From Chitinophaga sp. YR627 (GTDB lineage Bacteria > Bacteroidota > Bacteroidia > Chitinophagales > Chitinophagaceae), in the NCBI RefSeq assembly GCF_900114995.1, contig NZ_FOUX01000001.1:930001-994000 (forward strand): DNA of 64,000 nt, given 5' to 3'. Made by a program: the position numbers and the translations under genes. Shown piece by piece: positions 8,549 through 16,114 of this stretch. How positions within the stretch are numbered: position 1 is the first letter of the stretch; the number at the start of each line of letters is the position of its first letter. The notes under the pieces were generated by a model, which saw only the letters and a program-made list of their open reading frames with translations, ran no database searches and was not told the origin of the DNA.

Positions 8549-8564
8549 GTTAACCGCGGTTAAC
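8549..8564. promoter_or_regulatory. Perfect 16-bp palindrome GTTAACCGCGGTTAAC
   Basis: A fully self-complementary 16-mer in the divergent spacer between the acyltransferase-like gene and the sigma-54 activator gene, 132 bp upstream of the former's chosen start. It is probably a dimeric-regulator binding site. It contains the TTAAC core also seen near 7183. Confidence 0.45.
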
Positions 8565-8566
8565 AA

Positions 8567-8886
8567 GGACTCCTAACTTACCATTATTATGGTATCCTTT
8601 TTGTTAGCTGCCCGTAGGTATTCATGACAATCATATAAATGCTATGAAAAGCCAACGATAACGGAGTAAACTCCCATTTTCCTGTCCCCCCATAGTTAGC
8701 CTTTAAAGACTCAACCACTATGCCAGTAGGGTAATTATTTGTAAACCAACCATATGGAGCATTTTTCCCGCGAAATCATGCTCCAATATATTGGAGAACT
8801 CTAACCGCATACACGAAATACTGGAGTTGTTGCCCCGTTGACAGTGATGTCACCGGGAATTCTATTCATGTAATAGTTATGGAACT
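8567..8886. promoter_or_regulatory. Leader region with palindrome and capped hairpin upstream of the activator gene
   Basis: This 320-bp spacer holds no coding sequence that I can support. It contains an inverted repeat GGAGT-AA-ACTCC (8663-8674), the perfect 16-bp palindrome CTCCAATATATTGGAG (8781-8796), and a 10-bp stem (8834-8843 with 8848-8857, one G-T pair) closed by the tetraloop GTGA, a GNRA type. The stem ends 29 bp before the ATG at 8887, so it would lie in the mRNA leader. Confidence 0.5.
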
Positions 8887-10434
8887 ATGGATTTGTTAGC
8901 GTTGATAGAACTGTTATTACCGGAAGGGACATTGCCGGAAATACAGTCTGAGAATGGGCATGTAGACTGGAGAGGAGCAATCGGGTCGATCAGGAATGAA
9001 GATGATCTTTTTGCGTTTATTCATACCGTGTTGCGGCCTTACCTGCATACGATCTCTGTATTGATCGGCATTGCTGACGAAAATGGGACAATCAGTCGCT
9101 GGTGCCACAAAACAGAGGGATTAACATTGTTACCGCTACCGAAGAAGGTGAGCGAGCATTTTATGCAGGACAATATTTCAGGTGTGCTGGAGATGTACGC
9201 ACCTGACAGAAGGTCAGCTTTGCAGACGACCCTGTTCAATAGCGGGGTACGCGAGATGCTGATACTGCCTTTGCGCAATCATACCAATAGCTTTGGTTTT
9301 TTATGTCTGTTGGCCAAGCATCATAATACCTTCCCCAAATCGTTGCAGATCTCTGTGAAGCGTTACGCCGGACTGCTTTCTGCTGCCACCCTGAAACTCA
9401 TGTTGCTGGATGCATTGCCGCAATGGTTACAGGAAGAGGATATGGAGGACAATAGCGGCGAACTGCGATTGTACAATGATCTGCTGCCGGCAAAGCTGGT
9501 CAGCGGTATTGCTTTACGTCCTGTGATACAGCAGGTCAGACAGGTCGCGCCAACAGATGCAACAGTGCTGCTGACCGGAGAGACCGGCACCGGCAAAGAG
9601 TTGTTTGCAGAGGCTATCCATCTCTCATCCCTGCGCAGGCATAAAGCCTTCGTTAAGATCAATTGTGCGGCCTTACCTCCCCAGCTGATAGAATCGGAGT
9701 TGTTTGGTCATGAGAAAGGGGCATTTACAGGCGCTATTCACCGCCGTATCGGCAAATTTGAGATGGCGGAAGGCGGAACACTTTTCCTTGACGAAATCGG
9801 CGAATTACCGCTCGATATGCAGGCCAAACTACTGCGTGTGATCCAGGAGAAGGAAATAGAGCGTATAGGAGGAACTGAAACCATTCCTGTCAATGTGCGC
9901 ATCATTGCGGCTACCAACAGGACATTGGAGGAAGAAGTAAGACAGGGACGTTTCCGTCAGGATCTTTACTACCGTTTGTACGTATTTCCCATACATCTGC
10001 CGGCATTGCGGGAGCGTAGGGAAGATATCCCATTATTGCTACAGCATTTTGCCCGTAATGCAGCCATGAAGTATGGAAAACCCATACGACATATTGCATC
10101 CGGATCAGTGCTGGCACTGATCGATTACAGCTGGCCGGGAAATATCCGGGAAATGGAACACATGGTAGAACGCGCGGTGATTTCCAGTGACGAGCCACAG
10201 ATTACGATCGCTGTTCCCGGAAACCATAAAGCGCTGGAAACAGATGGTAATAGTCTGTCGCCATTGCTTACCCTGGCAGAAACAGAACGGCAGACCATCA
10301 TCAGGGCGCTCCGTTATTCCAATGGCAGGATCAGAGGTCCGCAGGGCGCTGCCGACCTGCTGGATATCAAACCAACCACACTGGAGGCGCGGATGAAAAA
10401 ACTGGGTATAGTCAAGGAACACGTCGTGCGTTAA
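8887..10434 (+). CDS. Sigma-54-dependent transcriptional activator with N-terminal GAF-like sensor
   Basis: 515 residues. Residues about 20-185 look like a GAF-type sensory domain and contain no receiver. The AAA+ domain starts near residue 205: Walker A GETGTGKE, the sigma-54 contact loop [13 protein letters not shown], Walker [13 protein letters not shown], and a sensor II-type [16 protein letters not shown] Fis-type helix-turn-helix ends the protein ([18 protein letters not shown], then [21 protein letters not shown]). It should bind upstream of -24/-12 promoters and use ATP to open sigma-54 holoenzyme complexes. The signal sensed is unknown. The 16-bp palindrome in its own leader makes autoregulation plausible. 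Confidence 0.92.
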   Translation: MDLLALIELLLPEGTLPEIQSENGHVDWRGAIGSIRNEDDLFAFIHTVLRPYLHTISVLIGIADENGTISRWCHKTEGLTLLPLPKKVSEHFMQDNISGVLEMYAPDRRSALQTTLFNSGVREMLILPLRNHTNSFGFLCLLAKHHNTFPKSLQISVKRYAGLLSAATLKLMLLDALPQWLQEEDMEDNSGELRLYNDLLPAKLVSGIALRPVIQQVRQVAPTDATVLLTGETGTGKELFAEAIHLSSLRRHKAFVKINCAALPPQLIESELFGHEKGAFTGAIHRRIGKFEMAEGGTLFLDEIGELPLDMQAKLLRVIQEKEIERIGGTETIPVNVRIIAATNRTLEEEVRQGRFRQDLYYRLYVFPIHLPALRERREDIPLLLQHFARNAAMKYGKPIRHIASGSVLALIDYSWPGNIREMEHMVERAVISSDEPQITIAVPGNHKALETDGNSLSPLLTLAETERQTIIRALRYSNGRIRGPQGAADLLDIKPTTLEARMKKLGIVKEHVVR

Positions 10435-10480
10435 ACATTATTCACACAGCAAACCTTTATCAGCCATATCGGTGTTAAGG

Positions 10481-10790
10481 GATAGTGTAAACAGGTCTTT
10501 ACTGAGTATATATCATGCGTTAACCTTTGTCTACGCAGTGGGTCTCCGTGACCTGTTATACATCGCTTATACCAGTATTACAGATGATATAAACAGCTAT
10601 CGTTAAGGAACATGTCAGGCATTAATTAATGTCTATGTATTGAGTCCTTATGACCAGTTATACATTGACCATACCGGTAGTACAGATAATGCAAACAGCC
10701 ATCATCAGGGAGGCTGTCATACATTAATCAATCCTTGCGCAGTACGTTTTACAACCAGCCATACATCCGGCATCCGGATACTGAAAAGTA
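10481..10790. repeat. About three copies of a degenerate ~101-bp tandem repeat
   Basis: The spacer 10435-10818 has no gene I can support. Copy boundaries can be set at 10531, 10633 and about 10734, with a partial copy before and one after. Shared blocks include a GACC-GTTATACAT stretch, an ATACC-GTA-TACAGAT-AT block and a CATTAATnAAT end. Period 102 then 101 bp. Confidence 0.6.
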
Positions 10791-10818
10791 ACCGGCCATC
10801 GTAAAGATCATATGCTGG

Positions 10819-11508
10819 CTATTGTCTGCTCAACACACCGCCGTAACCGATCGCAAATTTTACCAATGCATTTGGCCCTGAAAGCTGGAGCTTTTTAGTG
10901 ATGTTATGCCGGTGATTATCGACTGTACGCACACTAATGCATTTGTAAGATGCAATATCCCTACTGCTCATGCCTCTGGCAATCATATCCAGGATTTTTG
11001 CTTCTGTCTTACTCAGGCGCTCATTAATAGGATTTTTACCTTCCACGTGCAGCTGACGGATCAGTGTCTCGCGTGGTTGCATGGTCTCGCGGATATGCTG
11101 ATATCTGTTGAGCCGTGATTGTATGCTCTTGATCAATTCTTCTCCAGTGAAGGGAAAGACAAGGAAATCATCCGCACCGAGGTTCATGCCTTTCCTGATA
11201 TTCGACACGACATGCAGCCGGTTAAACAGAATAAAGGGCAGGTGTTTCATGGATGGATCGTCCCGTAAAGAGATCAGAAACTGGTAGCCGGAAGTATCGG
11301 CTACTAATACGTCACACAGGATCAGGTCAGGCAGTTGCCGGTTGGCAATATCAATCGCTTCGGCCACCGTATTGGTCGCTACGACATCATACGTAGGCAG
11401 CAGTAACTGACGGAACTTCCGTAAAATAGCAGCATCTCCTGTTACCAGCAGGATTCTTGAATGGGGGGCCTCCTGTAGGGCGGAGGCAGCCGGATAAGGT
11501 GTATTCAT
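10819..11508 (-). CDS. LuxR/NarL-type response regulator with degenerate receiver
   Basis: 229 residues: a receiver-like domain (about 18-130), then a LuxR-type helix-turn-helix (LSKTEAKILDMIARGMSSRDIA, ISVRTVDNHRHNITKKL). The phospho-acceptor-like Asp is present (D66 in ILCDVLV). The acidic pair usually at the end of strand 1 is replaced by VTGD, the conserved Ser/Thr by FNR, and the conserved Lys by Phe (F118 in LVFPF). Classical phosphorylation-driven switching is therefore doubtful, and it may be a constitutive or ligand-driven regulator. No histidine kinase gene is adjacent. It is monocistronic and faces the repeat-filled spacer. Confidence 0.85.
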   Translation of the reverse strand: MNTPYPAASALQEAPHSRILLVTGDAAILRKFRQLLLPTYDVVATNTVAEAIDIANRQLPDLILCDVLVADTSGYQFLISLRDDPSMKHLPFILFNRLHVVSNIRKGMNLGADDFLVFPFTGEELIKSIQSRLNRYQHIRETMQPRETLIRQLHVEGKNPINERLSKTEAKILDMIARGMSSRDIASYKCISVRTVDNHRHNITKKLQLSGPNALVKFAIGYGGVLSRQ

Positions 11509-11625
11509 GGTACATGGTTTATCCCCTAAAATCAGCCACGTATAGCTGTTTTTTGAGAATCTTGGTTATTAGGTTAATACTTCGCCTTTTAATGGTTAAT
11601 AAATTGGCGGGCTTTTAGGCCGAAC

Positions 11626-11793
11626 ATGACAAGGTTATATAGAACAATAACAAGTAGTGAGGCTTTGGAAGAAAGATATGGGATTTTTTTCTCTGTATTG
11701 CAAAAGCAGTGTGTTGAAGTAAAGGTAAGGAAATTATTACAACTAATTGATTTTGTATATAAAAAAGAGAATATCGTTTTGAGAAAAGTATAA
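11626..11793 (+). CDS. Possible small ORF, 55 codons
   Basis: An ATG-started 55-codon frame in an otherwise empty spacer. Its product is rich in charged and hydrophobic residues and looks helical (ITSSEALEERYGIFFSVLQ, then VRKLLQLIDFVYKKENI). I see no ribosome-binding site or promoter and recognise no relative. It could be chance or a gene fragment. Confidence 0.2.
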   Translation: MTRLYRTITSSEALEERYGIFFSVLQKQCVEVKVRKLLQLIDFVYKKENIVLRKV

Positions 11794-11965
11794 TTATTGA
11801 TTAGGAGTACTGGCGATAGCTCTTCTTAAATCGGACATGCTGCTGTGATAGGGGGACGTTTGATAATATGTCGGGAGGTAATGTTTGACTAGAGTTGGTG
11901 ATGTTGCTTTTTTGAAGGATTTGCCTGGAGGGAATAGTCCTCTTTATTTTCAGGGGTGGGGCTTA

Positions 11966-12130
11966 CGCTTCGGTTTCAGATGGGACCTCTGGCTGACGCT
12001 CTTTGAAGTTCCTATGTATGGGGCTTTGGTAGGTTGTGTCTGGCATGGGGGATATCTATTAAACTCCTATCAAGCGGATGGGCATACTTCAAATAGCTAA
12101 GGCCAGGGTCTCCATCTGAAATCCTTCGCT
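11966..12130. repeat. Imperfect inverted repeat with ~30-bp arms
   Basis: The arm at 11966-11993 and the arm at 12101-12130 are near-complementary over a TTTCAGATGG(A)GACC(C)CTGGC core and a flanking GCTTCG/CGAAG part, with about 107 bp between. The spacer 11509-12683 otherwise holds only the doubtful ORF at 11626 and the GC-rich repeat at 12342. Confidence 0.5.
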
Positions 12131-12341
12131 GTGATGAAGCCGTTTATTTTAAATAATGTTCCAGGAGATAATGCTTTTCATAAAATAGGAGTAGCAATTT
12201 CTGGAATGAAACTATACATATAGCTGCACGATGGCAACCGGCACATATGGGGCACATATTGGTACAAATCAACACATACCGGCAAGCAACAGGTTACGAG
12301 TATTAATATCCAGCGACTATTACTTAAGCGACAGACCTGAT

Positions 12342-12503
12342 CTGCGGAGGGGTTGAGGTGGAGACAAAGGGCCTTAGCCCTTTCGAGCCCGCCCGCCTGA
12401 CAGGGGTTCAATCAACTATCCCACCGCCCAACACGACCACCCACCGCCCAATCGCCCGCCTCGAAAAAGGGCGTCAGCCCGGCGTCCCACCTCAACCCGC
12501 AGC
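12342..12503. repeat. GC-rich long inverted repeat
   Basis: A left arm of about 55 bp (12342-12397) pairs imperfectly with 12452-12503. Matching blocks are GGTTGAGGTGG with CCACCTCAACC, a GGGC...GCCCTTT...CGAG...CCCGCC block with its complement, and CTGCGG with CCGCAG. The loop contains a direct repeat CCACCGCCCA (12421-12430, 12441-12450). Base composition is clearly more GC-rich than the neighbours, as in REP-like palindromic elements. Confidence 0.6.
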
Positions 12504-12636
12504 AAGCCGTCCAGTACCAAACCTATAACCCGCCAAGTCTAACTTCGTTAAATAGAAGCCATAAACACCAAATAATCCCCGACAAAACTCCTGTTAATAG
12601 TAATACCCAACGAAGAATAACAACTCCCATAACGCA

Positions 12637-12666
12637 AAAAGCGCCTGCCAATGGCAAGACGCTTTT
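12637..12666 (-). terminator. Terminator of the dehydrogenase operon
   Basis: A hairpin with outer arms AAAAGCG/CGCTTTT and inner arms TGCCA/TGGCA lies 18 bp past the stop codon of the gene ending at 12684. Read on the minus strand it is followed by T-rich sequence. Confidence 0.7.
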
Positions 12667-12683
12667 CCTATATGATTTTTTAC

Positions 12684-13964
12684 TTACAGCCTTCCATCCA
12701 CCAGGTCCCTGTCTATACAAGCCTTGGTATCGAAAATAACCGCATTACCACTACCAAATTTTTTGAAATCGAAAGTCAGGAACTCCCGGTGAGCCACAGC
12801 AATCACCATGGCGTCAAAGACTTCCGTTCCGTCCAGTTTGGTAACAGTAGGCACGCCATATTCTTTTTTCACCTCTGCCGGATCCGCCCATGGATCGTAA
12901 ACAGTAACATCCAGACCATACTGCTTTAATTCATGGTAAATGTCCACGACGCGCGTATTACGAACATCAGGACAATTCTCCTTGAATGTGATGCCCATGA
13001 TCAGGGCATGAGCACCTTTGATCTTATGGTCTTTTTCGATCATGAGTTTGACCACCTTGCTGGCTACGAAATAACCCATTTGGTCATTGACGCGTCTGCC
13101 GGATAGGATCACCTGCGGATGATACCCTAGTGATTCTGCCTTATGGGCCAGGTAATAGGGGTCTACGCCGATACAATGACCACCAACGAGACCTGGTTTA
13201 TATTTTAAAAAGTTCCATTTAGTGGCAGCTGCTTCTATGACGTCGTTGGTGTCGATACCAATACGGTCAAAGATCAGGGCCAGTTCATTCACAAAGGAAA
13301 TATTGACGTCGCGTTGTGCGTTTTCGATGGCTTTGGAGGCTTCCGCTACTTTGATGCTGGGCGCTTTATGCGTACCGGCAGTGATGATGGAAGCGTACAG
13401 TTCGTCGATGCGGGTCGCTATTTCCGGTGTGGAGCCGCTGGTTACTTTTTTGATTTTTGTGAGGGTATTGACCTTATCGCCGGGATTGATCCTCTCGGGA
13501 GAATAACCGACAAAAAAGTCCTGGTTGTAGCGTAAACCGGAATGTGCTTCCAGCACTGGTACGCAGTCGTCTTCCGTACATCCGGGATAGACAGTGGATT
13601 CATAAATAACGATATCACCTGGTGTCAGTGCGGAACCCAGCATAGCGGAGGCGCCGAGCAGGAAGGTGAGATCGGGAGATTTGAACTGGTCTATAGGAGT
13701 GGGGACGGTGACGATGTATATCTGACAGGCTTTCAGGTCGTTTTTATCGGAAGAAAGGCGTAGTCCGTTGGAGGCGTCAGCGGTGGTTCCCAGTTTAAGT
13801 ACTTCGCGGAGGGCATCTATGTCGGCTTCGCGGGTTTTGTCCTGTTCGTTGCACAGTTCATGGATGCGCGTTGCGTTAATATCAAAGCCCAGCACTTTAT
13901 ACTTTCTGGCAAACTCAATTGCAAGGGGGAGGCCCACATAGCCTAAGCCGATAACTGCTATCAT
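12684..13964 (-). CDS. Nucleotide-sugar 6-dehydrogenase, TviB/WbpA/WecC group
   Basis: 426 residues of the UDP-sugar dehydrogenase superfamily. The N-terminal NAD-binding domain starts IAVIGLGYVGLPLAIEF. VTVPTPID and YESTVYPGCTE mark the NAD/substrate region. A central domain carries the conserved Lys in KWNFLKYKPGLVGG and the catalytic Cys in GGHCIGVDPYYL. The C-terminal UDP-binding domain has MGITFKENCPDVRNT. The reaction is two-step NAD+ oxidation of a UDP-HexNAc to the uronic acid. Sequence features look closest to the Vi/WbpA type (UDP-GlcNAc), but WecC activity (UDP-ManNAc) is possible given wecB at 58376. Last gene of a three-gene operon, 10 bp after the CpsB-like gene. Confidence 0.9.
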   Translation of the reverse strand: MIAVIGLGYVGLPLAIEFARKYKVLGFDINATRIHELCNEQDKTREADIDALREVLKLGTTADASNGLRLSSDKNDLKACQIYIVTVPTPIDQFKSPDLTFLLGASAMLGSALTPGDIVIYESTVYPGCTEDDCVPVLEAHSGLRYNQDFFVGYSPERINPGDKVNTLTKIKKVTSGSTPEIATRIDELYASIITAGTHKAPSIKVAEASKAIENAQRDVNISFVNELALIFDRIGIDTNDVIEAAATKWNFLKYKPGLVGGHCIGVDPYYLAHKAESLGYHPQVILSGRRVNDQMGYFVASKVVKLMIEKDHKIKGAHALIMGITFKENCPDVRNTRVVDIYHELKQYGLDVTVYDPWADPAEVKKEYGVPTVTKLDGTEVFDAMVIAVAHREFLTFDFKKFGSGNAVIFDTKACIDRDLVDGRL

Positions 13965-13974
13965 GTCGTATTGG

Positions 13975-14742
13975 TTACTTGATCACCTGTGCGGCGGTCG
14001 TCAGCGTCTTATTTTTAAAAGGATAGTTTTCAAGCAGTTTTACCAGCTTTTTGTCTTTGGCAATAGCTTTAATGGCTTGCAGATGTTTATCATGATGCAG
14101 GTCTGTACCGATAAAATCAACCAGTTCCTCTTCGATCAGCCATTCGGCGGCTTTTTGGATATGCCGGCCGTAATAGCCTGCGAGGGAGAGAAGATTGACC
14201 TGGAGGTAGCACCCCCGTTGTTTGAAGGTCCTGTATTCTTCGGTTTCCTGGTGATAGTAGTTGTAACGCTCGGGATGCGCCAGAATGGGGCGGTAGCCCT
14301 GAGCGGATAGTTCGAACAGCCACTGGTGCAGTTGTGGGGGCGCACACATGAAGGAAATCTCCACCAGCAGCAGTTCCCCGTTAAGGGTGAGCAGGCGGGA
14401 GGATTTCATCAGTTCTTCAAAGTATTCGTCCATGTAATACTCAGCGGCATGGTGGAAGCTAACGGCAGACCCTTTCGCCAGCAATGCTTCTTTTACGGCC
14501 TGGAATGGTGAGCTGAGTGTCTCAGCGGAATTCGGATAACGGTCGATAATAATATGCGGACTGGTGATCACCTTCTGGATGCCCAGGTCGTGCAGTGTTT
14601 CAATGAAACGGACGGAGGTTTCAACATCCTGTACACCATCGTCTACTCCCGGCACCAGATGAGAATGGATATCGGTTTCTATTCCGGCGAGGAACGGGAT
14701 GTTCGCATTAGTTGTATCGGACTTCTTGCGGAAAAAAAACAT
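13975..14742 (-). CDS. CpsB/CapC-type PHP tyrosine phosphatase
   Basis: 255 residues of the CpsB/YwqE family. The PHP fold metal-binding signature is ETDIHSHLVPGVDDG. Further His/Asp ligands occur in VITSPHI, FHHAAEYYMDEYF, LAHPERYNYY and FIGTDLHHDKH. Relatives are manganese-dependent protein tyrosine phosphatases that reverse phosphorylation of the bacterial tyrosine kinase controlling capsule chain length. The cognate kinase/Wzc gene is not in the window. It sits between the fRMsr gene (29 bp upstream) and the UDP-sugar dehydrogenase gene (10 bp downstream), which supports a role in exopolysaccharide control. Confidence 0.9.
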   Translation of the reverse strand: MFFFRKKSDTTNANIPFLAGIETDIHSHLVPGVDDGVQDVETSVRFIETLHDLGIQKVITSPHIIIDRYPNSAETLSSPFQAVKEALLAKGSAVSFHHAAEYYMDEYFEELMKSSRLLTLNGELLLVEISFMCAPPQLHQWLFELSAQGYRPILAHPERYNYYHQETEEYRTFKQRGCYLQVNLLSLAGYYGRHIQKAAEWLIEEELVDFIGTDLHHDKHLQAIKAIAKDKKLVKLLENYPFKNKTLTTAAQVIK

Positions 14743-14771
14743 AATTGGTTTATGGGTCTGGTATAATGAAG

Positions 14772-15251
14772 TTATGCTCCAAAATCGAGGGACGCTACTA
14801 TCTCTTCGAGGAACTGCTGATCTGTTTCATCGAAATGATTGAGTAGTTCGCTGTCGACATCTAATACACCAATAACCACGCCATTACGGATAACAGGGAC
14901 TACTATTTCTGATTTTGACAGACTGCTGCAGGCGATATGCCCCGGGAAAGCTTCTACATCAGGGACGATGAGCGTTTTTGCTTCCGCCCAGCTGGTGCCA
15001 CAAACACCACGTCCTTTTTTGATACGGGTGCAGGCTACAGGACCCTGGAAGGGGGCCAGTACCAGTTCATCTCCTTTTACAAGATAAAATCCAACCCAGA
15101 ACCAGTTGAACTGTTCTTTCAGTGCTCCTACGGTGTTGGCCAGGTTGGCTATCAGGTCGGGTTCACCGGTCACCAGTGCTTTTATCTGCGGAATAATAGA
15201 TTGATATTCTGCTGTCTTGTCTCCTTTAACGATGCTCAGATCTTCTGCCAT
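14772..15251 (-). CDS. msrC: Free methionine-(R)-sulfoxide reductase, GAF fold
   Basis: A 159-residue single GAF domain with the fRMsr hallmarks: the NWFWVGFYLVKGDELVLAPFQG core and three cysteines, C74 (GPVACTR), C84 (GRGVCGTSW) and C108 (GHIACSS). Their 10- and 24-residue spacing is that of the characterised E. coli enzyme. The enzyme reduces free Met-(R)-sulfoxide with thioredoxin as electron donor; trxA is at 52178. It is the first gene of the operon with the CpsB-like phosphatase and the UDP-sugar dehydrogenase, an unexpected partnership. A 16-bp direct repeat (15304-15341) lies just upstream. Confidence 0.9.
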   Translation of the reverse strand: MAEDLSIVKGDKTAEYQSIIPQIKALVTGEPDLIANLANTVGALKEQFNWFWVGFYLVKGDELVLAPFQGPVACTRIKKGRGVCGTSWAEAKTLIVPDVEAFPGHIACSSLSKSEIVVPVIRNGVVIGVLDVDSELLNHFDETDQQFLEEIVASLDFGA

Positions 15252-15303
15252 AACTGCAAATATATGAAACTTGAAGGGAGCTATGCAAAACCGCCGCAGG
15301 GAG

Positions 15304-15341
15304 AGATAAAATGAACAAACTGAAAAGATAAAATGAACAAA
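15304..15341. promoter_or_regulatory. 16-bp direct repeat with 22-bp period between divergent genes
   Basis: AGATAAAATGAACAAA occurs at 15304-15319 and again, identical, at 15326-15341. The 22-bp period is two helical turns, so two protein copies could bind the same DNA face. It lies 53-90 bp upstream of the fRMsr operon start and 220 bp upstream of idi. The rest of the 15252-15560 spacer shows no other gene; a TATATTTG box is at 15546-15553. Confidence 0.5.
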
Positions 15342-15545
15342 TAAATGCGTAATTTGATGCTGTAAGTTTTAACCCACCGCTGCCGTCAGCAATATCCCTA
15401 TTGAAAATCCATCAACCAGAATTTTTAAACGTTACATTAAAAGACACCTGTTATGATGACTAATCACTCTCCTCCGGGCGACGATTCGTTGCTGCTATAA
15501 GGGTGCTTATACCTGCCGGAATTCGTTTACATAAATTATGAACCA

Positions 15546-15553
15546 TATATTTG
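15546..15553 (+). promoter_or_regulatory. -7 promoter element (TATATTTG) of idi
   Basis: An exact TAnnTTTG match ending 7 bp before the idi ATG at 15561. If used, transcription would begin almost at the start codon, giving a leaderless or near-leaderless mRNA. No TTG is present at the -33 position. Confidence 0.4.
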
Positions 15554-15560
15554 TCATTGT

Positions 15561-16076
15561 ATGAAAGCACAGGTAATATTGGTGAATGAACGCGACGAGG
15601 AGACAGGATTGATGGAAAAAATGGAAGCACACGAGAAAGGCTTACTCCACAGGGCTTTTTCCGTGTTTATTATGAATGATCAGGGCGAGATGCTGCTACA
15701 GCAGCGGGCGCTCGATAAATATCATTCCGGCGGCTTATGGACGAACGCCTGCTGTAGTCACCCCCTGCCGGGTGAAACAGTGGAAGCGGCCACCCATCGC
15801 CGTCTTTCGGAAGAAATGGGATTTGACTGTCCCCTGCGTGAACTATTCCAGTTTACTTACCGCACAGAATTCGACAATGGTCTGATTGAGCATGAGTACG
15901 ACCATGTATGGGTGGGTGTCTATAACGGAGCGATCAACCCTGACCCAGGGGAGGTACATGCGTTTCATTATTTACCGGTAGAAGAAATTGACCGGCAGTT
16001 AACAGCAAACCCTCAGCAGTTCACCAGCTGGTTCAGGCTGGCTTTTTCCAGAGTTATAGACAAATTAAGGGAATGA
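15561..16076 (+). CDS. idi: Isopentenyl-diphosphate delta-isomerase, type I
   Basis: 171 residues, normal length for the type I (Nudix-fold) enzyme, which interconverts IPP and DMAPP. Visible features: HRAFSVFIMNDQGEMLLQQRALDKYHSGGLWTN; the catalytic Cys in NACCSHP; the Nudix-like ATHRRLSEEMGFDCP; and the active-site Glu region NGLIEHEYDHVWVG, with metal-binding His and Glu residues. It lies 38 bp upstream of the terpene synthase gene on the same strand. The pair probably forms an operon in which the isomerase supplies the DMAPP starter for prenyl diphosphate synthesis. No prenyltransferase is linked here. Confidence 0.95.
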   Translation: MKAQVILVNERDEETGLMEKMEAHEKGLLHRAFSVFIMNDQGEMLLQQRALDKYHSGGLWTNACCSHPLPGETVEAATHRRLSEEMGFDCPLRELFQFTYRTEFDNGLIEHEYDHVWVGVYNGAINPDPGEVHAFHYLPVEEIDRQLTANPQQFTSWFRLAFSRVIDKLRE

Positions 16077-16114
16077 CCTCCCTTTAACCCAAACCCTCTT
16101 AACCCACTTTTACT

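Noticed and set aside
11885..12100. A 71-codon frame rich in Gly and Trp
   Set aside because: It has no recognisable domain and covers one arm of an inverted repeat; probably repeat-derived chance coding.
12421..12450. CRISPR-like repeat CCACCGCCCA
   Set aside because: Only two short copies within the loop of a larger inverted repeat; no spacer array and no cas genes.
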